From Cololabis saira (taxonomy: Eukaryota > Chordata > Actinopteri > Beloniformes > Belonidae): a stretch of DNA of 64,000 nt. Below the pieces are notes generated by a model. That model did no database searches. It saw nothing but the letters and a program-made list of their open reading frames with translations, and was not told the origin of the DNA. Below are positions 41,056 through 58,890 of this stretch, piece by piece; the stretch's first letter is position 1; each line of letters starts with the position of its first letter. Made by a program: the position numbers and the translations under genes. The stretch covers positions 23,522,017 through 23,586,016 of the forward strand of contig NC_084587.1 in the NCBI RefSeq assembly GCF_033807715.1, in the 5' to 3' direction.

Positions 41056-43710
41056 GCAACAGTTAAAAAACGCCAGAGTTCATACATTTTAAACAAATAC
41101 AGTAGGCCTAGGTAGCCACTGAAAAGTGCGGAATAAGGTTTCAAATGAACACGAAGTTTAATGGGTGAGCAGTGTGGTTTTGAGATTTTAGGTTTCAGAA
41201 ATAAGCTAATACAGAAAAGTGATATATTTCTGATAATAAAGGGCACATTCAGTCTTCAGTGTGCACATATGTGCCATAAACCTTCTCGATTTAAAACAAC
41301 TCTAAGTAGGCTATATGATTATATGTGCATAAACAGTGTAAACTTTTAATAAAGATCAAAATAACCTGAATCAAAGCTGTTTTGAGAATTGACCTATGTC
41401 AAAATACAGAATAATGCAATTTTAAGCCCCTGACAAGACAAAAAAAAAGTATTCCACTTAAGTGATTGTGCGGATAGAGTCCCTACAGACAGTAATTCTA
41501 ACTTAAGTGTAGAAAAAGCATAAATAGGGACTAACTGACAACCAAATGGTGTGTAAACTACTGTAAATGGAAGCACCAGTCAATTGCTCTGAGCAGAGTC
41601 CTTCTCCGAGCACTTGAGCTTCCTCCTACAGTTGAAAAGCAAGCATGTTAAATTAAGGTATAACCGAAATTGATACTTCTGATAAGTGTATCTATTCTAA
41701 TTCCGAGAGCTGGTCAGGTAATTACCGTAATTACTCAGTTCATTATTGAGCGTCTTCCTTATCAAATGAATGAATGAATTAAAATAAACAGAGTGGCCCT
41801 ATGTGCGACAGAGTGTCTCATATACTAATTGAAATCTCACTACCCCCCCAAAACACATTTCCTTGACAAGTTCCCCCCTCACACAGGTTAAAATTAAACT
41901 CCACATTGGTGAGGGGACAGCTGAAAACACTCCGCAAACACAAGGGAAAGCTGCTGGAGTCAGCGGCGAAGGTTTCCCTAAACAGTCGCCCTCTCGCTTG
42001 AACACATGCTGACATTACTCAGCACAGCAGCAGTCGCAGAGCAGCTGGTTAAACTGGCAACAAAGGGAAGCGAAGAAAAACAGTCTGCCTGCATGTGTCA
42101 CACTGCACCAGCCACTGCTGTATGAGCTGAAAAGCAGATCCCGATCAGGAGAGGACATATCTGCTCACTGAACGTTTAGACATTTTAGAGAGGGGGTGTA
42201 CAAATCTAGAAAAGTTATAATTGTACACGTGGAACTGGTAAAAAACGTTTTCCCTTTTTTTTTTTTTGAAGGATGGGGCAATTTTATGGTATTGAGAGTG
42301 AGTAACTCACTGTCAGCTGCCAATGTGGACCATTACTCACCAAAGATTAGATGGTGTCAATGCAGACCAGTGATGTGCAGTGCAAACTGTCTGAGATAGT
42401 GTTTGATGTGGATCCAAACATATTCTATGACTTTGAAAGGATGAATAACTGAGAGCACAGACAACAGCTTAGTCATGATGCAGCGGCATGTCGGTTCAGG
42501 AATCCCAGTCCAGACAGCTGGTGAGGTCGGGGTGTGGTGGAGGTTTGAACTGATGCACTGATTGCTGAGCTGGGCAGGCCAGGGGGCAAGAAATAAGAGT
42601 TCACACTCCGCAGGACAAGCAAAACTTCATAGATGCTGTTGTAAAGTTAACTCTAACCTGAGCTTTTAAACAGAAACAGTTCCAGTGCTTGTAGCCATGC
42701 AGATGGCAAAAATGTTATATTTGGGTACAAAATTGCAGGGTTGGAGCTGACTTTCCTTTCTCTGATGTGCCATTACCAATCAAGTCCCTGTTTATAACAG
42801 AGTCCTCTTATTTCAGCGACTTAACTGGGTCAAATAGAAAACTGTCAAAGTAGGCTACAGTTGTTTATTACTTCTAGTTATATCAAACTGTTAATGTGAT
42901 GCTTTGAAAAAATAACATGGAAACTCTCAAAATAAAGGGAGATTTTTTCTAAAATAATAAGAAATATTGGTGAGTTGAAATTTAAGCAAAAAGCATAAAC
43001 ACTTAACAACCAATGATACTTGTGAGTGTTTTTTTTTTCTTCTTTAACAGAAGTTAATGCAAACTTTTGCTGGGGTGTATTTCACATCTCAACCAAATTT
43101 TTCCTAAATTAATTTTCATTCTGCATTAAAATACAGCAAAAACAGTGAACCCTGTAAAGAGGGAGAATGAAAATATCGATTTCCAGACATGAATGGGTTC
43201 ATAAATGTTTGACAGGGATGTAAAGTATGACATTGATTTGACGTTTATTTCTCAACTCCAGCAAAACGTCCCCCCAAAAAATGGCCGCAGTTTAAAATGA
43301 TCTGAAATCTTCTCGAAGCTGTCCTTCCATTGAAATATAACGTTCCTAAGTCCGTTTCATCAACAGAGGAAGGGGCACATTTTAAGATCGGCATGTTCCA
43401 GCTTAACTACCTGTGGTCTGATCTCCATCCCGCAGCTCTGTGCGCTGTCCCTCTTCCTCCTCCACCTCCTCGCTCTCATGCAGGGCTTCTGCCATCATCG
43501 ACATTTGAGAAGACATGGAAATAAAATAATAATAATGATAATAATAATAAAACGCAATCAAATAGATACAGTAAACGGAGACTTTTCAAGAGCAGTGGGC
43601 TGCTCGTTCATCTGCCTACACGGTGAGAAACCCAGTGGCCTGTAACTGTGAAGTTCCCATCGTCCTGCCCACCACAGCACTTTGTTGGTCCGCGTGGAGG
43701 TGGTGCCACT
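41056..43710. other. No gene recognised
   Basis: AT-rich, with no reading frame carrying a family signature, no clear transposon ends and no long microsatellite. A short pyrimidine-rich frame near 43,430-43,500 is compositional only. Confidence 0.6.
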
Positions 43711-43800
43711 CAAGGCTGAATTATGGTTCTGCGTTAAATCGACGCAGAGCCTACGCCGTACGGTCTGCGTTGGTGTAACGCGGAACCATAAATCAGCCTT
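43711..43800. mobile_element. Short GC-rich palindromic MITE, copy 2
   Basis: About 90 bp: starts caaggctgaattatggttct and ends with the approximate inverse ggaaccataaatcagcctt, with ctacgccgtacgg at the centre. Relatives at 14,288-14,430 and 47,778-47,878. Confidence 0.8.
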
Positions 43801-43859
43801 CACTGTCCAGACCCCTGCTCGTGGGTGGGAGCCTGCACCGTCAAAACAAGAGCGCTCAC

Positions 43860-44602
43860 CAGGGGCGTCAATTGGGTATGGCAAGGTATGGCACCCGCCA
43901 CACCTTGGCTTAAAGGGAAAATGTAAATGTTTTTTAAATACATTTATGGAATTACTGTCTATTTGTATTGATTATTCTATTATTTAATACATATAAAATA
44001 ATTACAAATGCAAATCAGAACAACATGATCGATTTCACTAGTTATTACACTGCAAAAACTCAAAATCTTAACAAGAATATTTGTCTTATTTCTAGTTAAA
44101 ATGTCTAATTTTTTGTCAGAAAAATCTCATTACATTTAAGACAAGACTCAAAAACTCAGAAAACAACAATTTTCACTTGTTTCAAGTAGATTTTCACTTA
44201 AAATAAGTAGAAAAATCTGCCAGTGGAACAAGATTTTTTTGCTTGTAATGAGAAGATAAATCTTGTCCCACTGGCAGATTTTTCTACTTATTTCAAGTAA
44301 AAATTTACTTGAAACAGGTGAAAATGGTCAAATAAGTTATTTTTCTGGTGACGATTCTTGTTTTAAGTGTAAGGAGTTTAAAAATGACTAAAAATTAGAC
44401 ATTTTAACTAGACAAATATTCCTGTTTTTGCAGTGTGAGCGGGACTGCATTTGAAAAAGTTCCAATTTTCTTGACCACACAGATAAGCTACATAGCAGAC
44501 TTCTGTGATGAGTATTTGCTGGACGTGTTGATTGATACTCTAGTTAAGTTCTGTGACTCGTAACCTTGCCATACCTTAACTTTGACTGAATTGACACCAC
44601 TG
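43860..44602. mobile_element. hAT-like element, family A copy 2
   Basis: Ends CAGGGGCGTCAATTGGG and AATTGACACCACTG, exact 8-bp duplication gcgctcac at 43,852-43,859 and 44,603-44,610. Same layout as copy 1, with the CACTGC palindrome at 44,048-44,435 in the same internal position. Non-coding. Confidence 0.93.
44048..44435. mobile_element. Palindromic MITE inside family A copy 2
   Basis: Both ends present (cactgcaaaaactc and tttttgcagtg); a short internal deletion removes part of the right subterminal region. Confidence 0.85.
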
Positions 44603-44610
44603 GCGCTCAC

Positions 44611-46540
44611 AGGTGAAATTATGCGAACTTGTGTTGGTGTGAAATTTAACAATTTGTTTTTTTTCTTTAATTTGCAAGAAATCATCCAAACTACAGAAAA
44701 GAGTCTTAAAAAATGCTGTTCACGTTGAACCTGGAAAAATATCTAGATTGAACTGATAATGTAGTGCAGTCGCTTCGAAGATACTTACACAACAATTGTC
44801 ATGCGTTTTCCAAACGATAGCGATGGCATTCATGTGCTGACATGGCCAATGAAAAGTATCTGGCCTTCAGTTAAAATGATTTAATCGGTTGTGAAATTGT
44901 AAACTTAATTCTGCGGACGTGTCATATACCTGCCGCTAGATGTCGCCACAGCCCTGGTGATTTCTTGTGCTCTTTTCAGAATCTTTCCTTTACTAAAATC
45001 AGATTCAGTTCGTCACAAATTGTTCAGCAGCAAACGCGTTTCAGGTGCAAATCATGGTTTTTCAATTCAAATCACTTTATTTATCCCCTAGGTGCAATTT
45101 AAAAGGCATGACAGCAGCTTAAGGACATACAAACACACAATTTCACATAACAGATAGTCTTTATCTAGTTCCTAGTATTTCATTGTTCTTTAACTAGACT
45201 ACTATATTTATTTTTAGTCTAGCAATGAAGACAGGTCAGACTTTTCACTATAAGTATAGTTTAACTCTGCAAATTACAATGATCATGGTGCGGATGGAGG
45301 TGCAGGGAATAGATAAGGGTGGATTTACACTGACTGATGCATTCGGTTTACTTACATTTTTCCTGATTTTTTTAGTCATTTACTTGAATAAGTAAAAAAA
45401 AAGAGGATCCTTGAATACTTGCTTGCTGTGAATTATAACGTTTTCATAGAATATTATGTTGGTTCCCCATTTGCCTTGAAACCATGTGAAAGATTAAGAT
45501 TTAAAAAAAATGCATTGACATGGTCTAACCATTTTATCTATTTGCTCAAAGAATATATGCCCATTAAAGGAATATTCTGGAATTAAAACAACTCTAGGTC
45601 TATTATTAGATGGTAAGGGGTTCAAGCATTCATTGGGGACCAAAGTGACATGAATCGAAGCAGCTTTCATTGAGAACAGAGGACGTGTTTGCAGCAAAAT
45701 GGCAACAAATGCTACCGCTTGGGACAATTGAGCTCGGTGAAAATAAACTGCTATTTTAGGCCTATGACATGACTCAAATAATATCATTCCACTTCGGTGT
45801 GTATTGGGTTCTTACAGACAAATCAAAGTAATTTTAACTTTCAAGCGTGTACAAAAGGTGGATAAAAGAGTGTTTGTACAGGTATCTCTGTCTGATTGCT
45901 GGAATCTTGTAAGTCCATGGGAATAGACTACCTAATAATATTCAAAGTGGAGGTGAGTTCAAGGAAAGTTCTGCTTCTAAACATACCTGCATCAAAACAC
46001 TGATCCAGCTCTTCGGAATCAGAGGCCATGGACTTCCATCCTTTAGCAACTATTGACAGTAGTTTACATAACAATAGTCAACCTCCAAGGAATTATAAAA
46101 AGCTAGATGCAGCTGGATGAAAATGAAATTTTAATGTACTTTTTTTACACTTACAAAGTTAAAATGAACTTGGTTTCTCTGAGCTTTGCAGCATTTCCAA
46201 ATAGGCCCCATCCATGTGGACACAGAGGGGCTGGGTTTTACACGGGCAAATGGCATTGATCCCTTATGATTTTAGTATTATGGACCCCAAATTGGAAGCT
46301 TTTATGGGCCAGGTAAATGGGGTCCATTAGGGATACAAGTGTGCTAAATTGGGAAGGGGTTAGAAATGTGTAAATTGTGTGAGTGCTTTAGTAGGCTACA
46401 TACCCAAGATTAGAAATGAACAAATTGGGCTCCACCTTAAATTTTTTAATATTGAACTTCCACTTCCCATTCATATGTCTTGGGAGCTACCAATTAATTG
46501 ACATTTTGCTGCAAACACATAGCAGTTCTAACTTAGTTCT
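44611..46540. other. No gene recognised; one antisense LINE tail
   Basis: Apart from an antisense LINE-type tail at about 45,055-45,130 (ttcaattcaaatcactttat, complement of a TAAATAAAGTGATTTG end), I see only AT-rich, non-coding sequence. Confidence 0.5.
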
Positions 46541-47455
46541 AACTTGGTGTAATTATTGACTCAGACCTGAACTTCAACAGCCTATTATCACCTAAAAAAC
46601 ATTGCTAGAATTAAGGGGAGTCTGTCTAAACAAGACATGGAAAAACTTATTCATGCATTCATTTTCAGTAGGTTGGATTATTGCAATGTCATCTTTACAG
46701 GCCTTAACAAGAAATCTATCAGGCAGCTGATCCAGAACGCTGCCGCCAGAGTCCTTACAAACACCAGGAAACTGGACCATATTACACCAGTCATGAAATC
46801 ACTACACTGGCTTCCAGTGAGTCAAAGGTTAAAATCTTACTGCTGGTCTACAAAGACCTGAATGGTCTTGGACCAAAATACATGCTTGATCTGTTAGTTC
46901 CTATGAAGCTCCCAGACCCCTGAGGTTCATCTGGATCTGGTTTGTTGTGTGTCCCAGAAACAAGAACCAAGCAAGGTGAGGCAGCGTTCAGTTATTCTGC
47001 TCCTCACCGGTGGATCAAACTTCCTGTAGACCTGAGGTCTGCTCCAACTGTCAGCTCCTTTAAATCAGGCCTAAAAACATCAGTTTACTGAAGCGTACTC
47101 CTAAATTAAATACTTACCTGCTGTACTCTTCTGCCCTTATTTTTAACAACTTGTGCTTTTTATTATTTTACCTCTTTTATTCTTCATTTTATTTCATTTA
47201 TTTGGTATTTAAGCATACTCTTAAATTAAATACTGTCTGAAAACCGTGAATGAGATGTGTACCTGGGGTACTCTACTGCCTTTAGTTTTCAGCAACTTGT
47301 GCTTTTTATTATTTTACCTTCTTTTTTCATAATTTTATTTCATTTTATTGTTATTTACTGTCTAATTATGTCTTGCCGCTTTCAATGTTGATGTAAAGCA
47401 CTTTGAATTACCTTGTGTTGAATTGTGCTATATAAATAAACTTGCCTTGCCTAAA
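46541..47455 (+). mobile_element. LINE (L2/Rex-like) 3' fragment
   Basis: Contains GVIIDSDLNF, LIHAFIFSRLDYCNVIFTGL, IQNAAARVLTNTRK and HWLPVSQRLK blocks, the conserved C-terminal region of teleost LINE reverse transcriptases, in more than one frame, so it is broken. It ends with ctttgaattaccttgtgttg and tatataaataaacttgcctt, the classic tail. 5' truncated. Confidence 0.92.
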
Positions 47456-47777
47456 AACTCTTTTGAATCACATTTTTGTGTCCATAAGGAAAGTTTACAC
47501 TTCTTCCGATCTAATAATAGAGACACTGGTTCGGGTGTGCCCCTCAATGACCCGCTTAAGACGCTCCACTGGTATTATGTAAACAGACTTGTAAATCATG
47601 AATATGAGACACCAAGTCACTCTTATGAGAAGTCATAAATATGACATACTAATTCAAAGGTATTTGCGACATCTCGTCATAAATGACATATTAAGACATA
47701 GGTTTGAGGCGATAATGAAAGATATTTTGATACCGAGTCTGAACTGAACTTCACGGTGGGAGGAGCTTCCACGGGAT

Positions 47778-47878
47778 AAAGGCTGATTTATGGTTCCGCG
47801 TTACACCAACGCAGAGCCTACGGCGTAGCCTACGCCGTACCCTGCGTCGATTTAACGCAGAACCATAATTCAGGCTTT
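47778..47878. mobile_element. Short GC-rich palindromic MITE, copy 3
   Basis: aaaggctgatttatggttcc ... aaccataattcaggcttt with an internal ctacggcgtagcctacgccg palindrome. Immediately followed by the next TIR element. Confidence 0.82.
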
Positions 47879-47879
47879 A

Positions 47880-48272
47880 TTGCCGCGTTCCATTTGTCCT
47901 CGGAAGTGGGGATTTCCCAGTTCCCAGTCGGAATTTTCAACTGGAACGCCCCTCGAAGTGGGATTTCCCACTGGGAAAGTGGGAGAGTCTTCGCCACCCC
48001 CGAGTTCACATTCCAAGATGGCTGCCACGGTTGTAAACAGTAGAAGAGAGCTCCGTAAAAATTCGTAGCACTTCATTCTAGTTTTGGTCACACTAAATCA
48101 GTCGTACACAAGTATTGTTCGGCATATATATGCTGCTAGAGTGTAATTTACATTTTTCATGTGGTATATGCGAACTACAAACTTGTTTACCTACTTTGTA
48201 ACTGGAACGCTGATAACTCGGCTGTGACGTCATTCCCAGTTCCGACTTCCGAGGTAAATGGAACGCAGCATT
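47880..48272. mobile_element. TIR element next to a putative promoter
   Basis: Left end tgccgcgttccatttgtcct (with cggaagt) and right end acttccgaggtaaatggaac (then gcagca) form an imperfect inverted repeat of about 27 bp. The interior has further ggaacgcc/ttcccac inverted blocks. Flanking TAT/TTA suggests a 2-3 bp target duplication, possibly PIF/Harbinger, but this is not settled. Confidence 0.7.
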
Positions 48273-48519
48273 AGTGCGAGTTTCACCTTGGGTGCGTGTG
48301 TGTGCGCCACGGACGGTCCGCGCAAGGAGCTTGGTTGTACAGAGGCTACCGTGTACTCTTATTAAAGTGGGAAAAAGAGTAAAGAGGGGGACCTGGAAAA
48401 CACGAGCTTTTAACACCTATAGGACGCACTTCCAGCGTGTTTTTGTGGGTAAAAACCTACCGCTGTTCGCTCAGCTGTGCGCTCCCGTTTAAACCGGAGG
48501 AAACGTCCGGGCTTGAACG
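48273..48519 (+). promoter_or_regulatory. Candidate promoter / first exon of a plus-strand gene
   Basis: CpG-rich islet (cgccacggacggtccgcgc, cccgtttaaaccggagg, aacgtccggg) ending in a good donor, GAACG|gtaaga at 48,519/48,520. It contains no long frame, so it would be a leader exon. In mammals FHIP1A (FAM160A1) follows SH3D19 on this strand; assigning this exon to it is inference from synteny only. Confidence 0.4.
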
Positions 48520-48694
48520 GTAAGAAAGACGGGGAAAAGCTGCGGTTTGACTCGTATTTTGATTGTGTCACTTGCGCTTGTTGTGTTTGAACAGCTGTTG
48601 AATGTGGGGCTGATCTGCGGGGCTGGGGAGGGAGGGGAAGTCACCAGGAAGAACCAGTCATCTGTGTTGGGAGACCCGGGGAGAGGACTAGTGT

Positions 48695-49441
48695 CAGTGG
48701 CGTCAATTCAGTCGAAGCTAAGGTATAGCAAGGTTACAGTCACAGAACTTAACTAGAGTATCAATCAACACGTCCAGCAAATACTCATCACAGAAGTCTG
48801 CTATGTAGCTTATCTGTGTGGTCAAGAAAATTTGAACTTTTTCAAATGCAGTCTTGCTCACTGCAAAAACTCAAAATCTTACCAGGAATATTTGTCTTAT
48901 TTCTAGTTAAAATGTATCATTTTTAGTCATTTTTAGTCTCATTACACTTAAAACAAGAGTCATCGCCAGAAAAATAACTTATTTGACCATTTTCACCTGT
49001 TTCAAGTAAATTTTCAATTGAAATAAGTAGAAAAATCTGCCAGTGGGACAAGATTTATCTTCTCATTACAAGCAAAACAAAAATTTATTTTAAGTGAAAA
49101 TCTACTTGAAACAGGTGAAAATTTTTGTTTTTTGAGTTTTTGGGTCTTGTCTTAAATGTAATGAGATTTTTTTTTACTAAAGACAGACATTTTACCTAGA
49201 AATAAGACAAATATTCTTGTTAAGATTTTGAGTTTTTGCAGTATAAAATAACTAGTGAAATCGATCATGTTGTTCTGATTTGCATTTGTAGTTATTCTAT
49301 ATGTATTAAGTAATAGAATAATCAATACAAATAGACACAGAGTAATTCCATAAATGTATTTAAAAAACAAACATTTACATTTTCCCTTGAAGCCAAGGTG
49401 TGGCGGCTGCCATACCTTGCCATACTGAATTGACGCCCCTG
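48695..49441. mobile_element. hAT-like element, family A copy 3 (inverted)
   Basis: Ends CAGTGGCGTCAATTCAG and TGAATTGACGCCCCTG, exact 8-bp duplication actagtgt at 48,687-48,694 and 49,442-49,449. Orientation is opposite to copies 1 and 2. The palindrome occupies 48,859-49,243 but has lost part of its right arm near 49,080. Confidence 0.94.
48859..49243. mobile_element. Palindromic MITE inside family A copy 3
   Basis: Starts cactgcaaaaactcaaaatc, ends gagtttttgcagta. An internal deletion removes the inner segment around the second gccactggcagattt arm, so this copy folds less well. Confidence 0.85.
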
Positions 49442-49760
49442 ACTAGTGTCACATCCTTCTGGAGTTAGAGGAGTGAAACTCAAGTCGACTCTCCGAGTTT
49501 CCCCTTTGGCTTTTGTGTCTGAACAGTCAGATAGAGATCAGGCTTGGTAAATCTGCGCAGCTTCAAAACACGTCCTCTAGTCTACCTGGTTTCATAATCA
49601 GCCATTAAGCTGTGGCGTCATGAGAAAAATTATATTTCAGATTATTGCCGTCATCAAAGTTACTTTACAAGCCTGATATTTGCAACTTCCTGCTCTGATT
49701 GACCTGCTCTATATCAGATAGTCCACAGGTGTTGAGTTACCTGCAAATATCATTAATGAT

Positions 49761-54741
<4,981 letters not shown>

Positions 54742-54825
<84 letters not shown>
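54742..54825. repeat. (TA)n microsatellite, about 42 units
   Basis: Pure TA run, self-complementary and able to form a cruciform; yields a false Ile-Tyr frame. Confidence 0.98.
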
Positions 54826-54827
<2 letters not shown>

Positions 54828-55012
54828 TACTTTGCCATAAACTATGGGCAAAAAGTGCAGCAAAATAAAAAAAAAAAACATGTTTTTAGTCATTTATGAC
54901 TTTTAAAACAACTCGAAAAATAATGTATTTTATTTCAAATAATTTTGGGCTCTATTTTATTTAGCAAACACTGATTATGTCAGAGGATGTTGTAGTATAT
55001 ATATATTTTTTT

Positions 55013-55035
55013 CCTCTCTCTCTCTCTCTCTCTCT
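55013..55035. repeat. (CT)n microsatellite
   Basis: Short CT run of about 23 bp. Confidence 0.95.
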
Positions 55036-55797
55036 GATAAACATCTCCCTGCTGTATCGTCTGTCTTTCCCTTTACTGCACATGCAAACATGGCTGTTTT
55101 ATCAGCAGGTGAGACATGATGCAAACGAGTCACAGAGGAAGCAGCAGGAGTAGAGATAGGATAGGCCCACACAAAACAGCCTTATCGCTGACAGAAGCCT
55201 ATTGTTGTTTCGGCACTGGCTTAGACCTCACCATGCCAACATGAAGCTGCATGATGTCACCGGACAACAATGTAAACACAATGCGAGGTAATTTAACCTG
55301 AGGAGGTCAGAGAAAAGACATGTGACCTGCTGTTTTATAGGAGAGAGAGAGAGGAAGGTTAAGATAGTTTTCAGTTAAAAGGTACATTTCTTGGGTTTTG
55401 ATATTCAAAAATGTTAAGTCACTGATTTCTTTATTTATTTTCCTCTGCCGTAAGATTATTAGGTCAAAACCAAACTTCTTAATACCTTTTTTTTAATCTA
55501 AAAATCTGCATGTAATATTGTCCATAGATTTGTATTTTGTTTGCTTAATGGATCTAATGGCATTCCTGTTCACAGCCATTTTAACTGGTACGGAATCACA
55601 ACGGAGCAGGGGCGGGCTTTATGTGATGACATGGTTAGGCCTTTACTTAAAATTCGAAAGCAGAGTTAAAACAGTACAAAACCATAAAAATACAAAACAT
55701 GCAAAACAGAATAAAGACAATACAAAGACAAGAAGCAAAAACACAAACCAGATAAGGACAGAAAACTAAAATATTACAGTGGTACAGTATGTTAAAG

Positions 55798-56274
55798 TCA
55801 ATGTTCACAAGCTTGTTTCCGTTTCAGCCATTGTTTTACTTGTGTGCTAAAAACCTTGAGCTCTGTCAATATTTTGATTCCAGGTGGCAGTGTATTCCAT
55901 AATTTGGTACATATTACCGAGAAGGATGACTGTCCAAATGTTGTTCTGCGTTTTGCTATCCCACAATAACTGCTTGTTGCACCCCTAGTTCTAATTCCAC
56001 TGTTTTGTTTGTTTACCAATTGGCAGAGTATTTCTGGGGTAAGGTTATTCACACATTTGAAAATAAGTTTTAAAAATGAGAAGCCTACAAAACTGTCAAA
56101 ACTTAATAGATTGTATTTTTTGATAATTTGGCAGTGATGCCATCTTACAGGTTTTCGATCTATTACTTTCAGTGCCTGTTTATATAAAGACCTAATAGAT
56201 GTAAGTATTGTCTGATTAGCTTGGCCCCAAACAGTTATACAATATGATAAATGAGAAAATATCACGGCATGCAT
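55798..56274 (-). mobile_element. LINE 3' fragment, open C-terminal frame
   Basis: 158 codons open on the minus strand with VIFSHLSYCITVWGQ, SLYKQALKVIDRKP, NNLTPEILCQLV and KLWNTLPPGIK. These blocks occur at the end of non-LTR reverse transcriptase polyproteins in fish. It is 5' truncated, and its start Met is internal to the family. The frame is intact over this length, so the copy is fairly young. Confidence 0.88.
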
Positions 56275-56474
56275 GAACTGATGAGTATTATGCTGTTCAC
56301 AAATGTAACAAAATAATGCACTTTAAGTCAGTAAATTTAGGAATTAGCAATCGTTTGATATAAATCAGTACTTGTGACACCATGTTTGTGTAAAAGCACA
56401 AACATTGACGACATAAGTCCGTACAGTTCTTACATTAACCTGATATTCAGAGTTCAGTAGAGCATCATTTAAAG

Positions 56475-56693
56475 CAGTGTTTCCCAACCCGGGTCCTCGA
56501 GGCCCACTGTCCTGCATGTTTTAGATGTTTCCCTTCATCACCTGATTCTAATTAAAGGTCCTAATTAGTTTGTCATCAAGGTCTGCACAATTCTGTTGAT
56601 GATACAGCCACTTGTATCACGGTGTGCTAAAGCAGGGTGGCATCTAAAACGTGCAGGACAGTGTGCCCTGAGGACCAGGGTTGGAAAACACTG
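56475..56693. mobile_element. Small hAT-like MITE, relative of 993-1217
   Basis: Starts CAGTGTTTCCCAACCCGGG and ends TTGGAAAACACTG; flanks atttaaag (56,467-56,474) and atttaaac (56,694-56,701) agree at 7 of 8. Interior shares cctgcatgttttagatgtt and agtttgtcatc blocks with the 993 copy. Confidence 0.88.
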
Positions 56694-57904
56694 ATTTAAA
56701 CAACAGAGAGCAATACCAAAGAGCTGCAAATATATGAAAATATCAGCATTTCCATGATGATTAGATCCAAGAATCTGATATTCAATTTTAGAGAAAAAAT
56801 TAAAGGTCATATTTTTTTTGTTCACATTTTATGAAAAACACGACATATGTAATAAACAAAGCAATAAAATGATAATTAAGTAATCTTCTGTGGTCCTCCG
56901 ATGTTATCTAAGATTTTGCGTCGCATTATTGGCCATAGAGAGTACACATGGCTTGTTTGCATCATGTCTCACGTGCACGTACTTGTGCCGAGTCAGGCAC
57001 GCGAAGACATCATAATATACACTGACAAAAAGCAGATCTCTGGCCCATGCACCCGCGCCTGGAATAAAAAGCCTTCTCAACCACCGTCTCTCCTTTGTAG
57101 ATGTGAAGTTGATTATCTGATCTCTAGATGGGAGTTTTCTTCTGTAGTTGGGTCAGTTTCTGTTGCACAGAACCCTGAAGGGATTTCAGGCTTCTGGAAT
57201 AGTTTTTCTTGATTGCGATCCCTTTTTTATTGTCTTCTCACTGAAAGCTTAAATCGGAATTTGAGTACTTGTGTGTTTCTGCATGTTAATGAGCTGAGAA
57301 ATATGGGAGGAGTGGCCGGTTTGTAAAACCAGTTCACGGACGAGTACAGCAGCCAACACCCTGTTAACGTTCATGTGAAAATCCAGACATGCAGCATGGA
57401 ACAACACGTCTGCTTATGTAAGAGTCTTAACCCTAAAAGCCAGTTATAATCATTATTCAGCCCCAGGGAAGCTTGTGCAGTTTAAAGTGGAGCCTATGTC
57501 GAGTTTTGAAAGTTTGCTTCATTCAGTGCAGCTTTTGTGTGACACTAAAATTTACTACTGTATATTCTAACTGAACAGCGGATATACCATATCCTCCATG
57601 TTCTCCATCTTTAGTGTTATTTTCTTATTCTTCATTTGTACGTCACAGCAGCTTCGCTCCAACCCCACGTACTTCTAATCCGGGTACTGGATTGTAATGG
57701 AAAAGAAACCAGTTCAAGTTGAGTCGAGATGAGTAGAGCTGAGTAGGTACTAGTGGAAAAGCGCCACATGTAAATACAACTTCAGATTCAGATCAAATTG
57801 CAGAAGCAGTTTGAACACTGCCTGGGATTCAGTAGTTTGTAAGACTACATTTAGCAGGGATTAGTAATAAGTAAACATATATTCTGTTGGACATTAACAG
57901 ACCT

Positions 57905-58890
57905 GTTGTTTCAGATCATTGCAGACATTTGTAAAGGACTGCCTTCAGGGTGAGGTCTGGACTTTGACTGGGTAATTGAAACACCTTGTTATTTTGTTGT
58001 GTTTTGTTTTGTTTTAGTAATTCTGTTGCAGATGTACTGGTGCCGCTGGGATCATTGTACCGTTGCCTGATGTTTCAGATAAGCTTATTTGAAACTTCAG
58101 ATTTGATTTTTAACAGAAGAATTTATGGTCAATTCAATAGCTGTACACCAGGTCCTTTTTAGCTGCAAAACAAACCCAAATAATCACCACCCCACCACCG
58201 TGCTTGACAGCTGGTATTTGCTTAGATGCTGATTGCGTTTTTCCAAACTTAGTGCCCTACAATAATGCAATAAAAATTATTTTTATGTCCAAACATCTCC
58301 ACTTTGGTCCTGTATGTCCAAAGGGCATTATTCCATTATTAATAATAACAATACATAAAATGTATTTAATTATTTTCAGGACGCTCAAAGATGCTTAACA
58401 ATAGAGTAAAAATGTAAGGTCATCTTCTGGTTATATTGCTGCCATGTTTCCACGTTTTCTAAAGCCAGAAGAAACTTGCTGGTGCAAGCTTGTTAAATCT
58501 TCTTCTGCATGTATTTGCACGTACTTTGGCATTTAAACTGGTAGCTGAAACCTGTGGAGTCTGCAGCTTTTGGGTATTTTGTAAATTGTGGACTTCTGGA
58601 AACACTGAAAACTGTCTTGAATGATTTTTGGCTGTGAAAAAAGTTCTCACTGTAAAATGGTGAATTTCAGATTGTCTCTAAATAGCCATATAATATTTCA
58701 TAGATTCGTGCACAGCAACAATTTCTTTTCCCCCCTGAAGTTGTTAACACACACTTGAATTTTCCAGTCCGGTGAAGTGCAGAAATACACTTGCTGATAA
58801 TCAATTAATCAGTTAGTTGAGGTCAGTTTCAACTAGCTAGGAATTGTTCTCTTGATTCAAACTGAAGCAGTGAGGGTAGTTCTGGAGTTT
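57905..58890 (-). mobile_element. Tc1/mariner-like relic, heavily decayed
   Basis: Plus-strand text such as ggtctggactttgactggg, cattgtaccgttgcctgatg, caccaccgtgcttgacagct, aacatctccactttggtcc and gttaacacacacttgaattt, in this order, is the complement of a widespread fish Tc1/mariner transposon. No frame longer than about 60 codons survives. Insertions and deletions are frequent. Confidence 0.75.
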
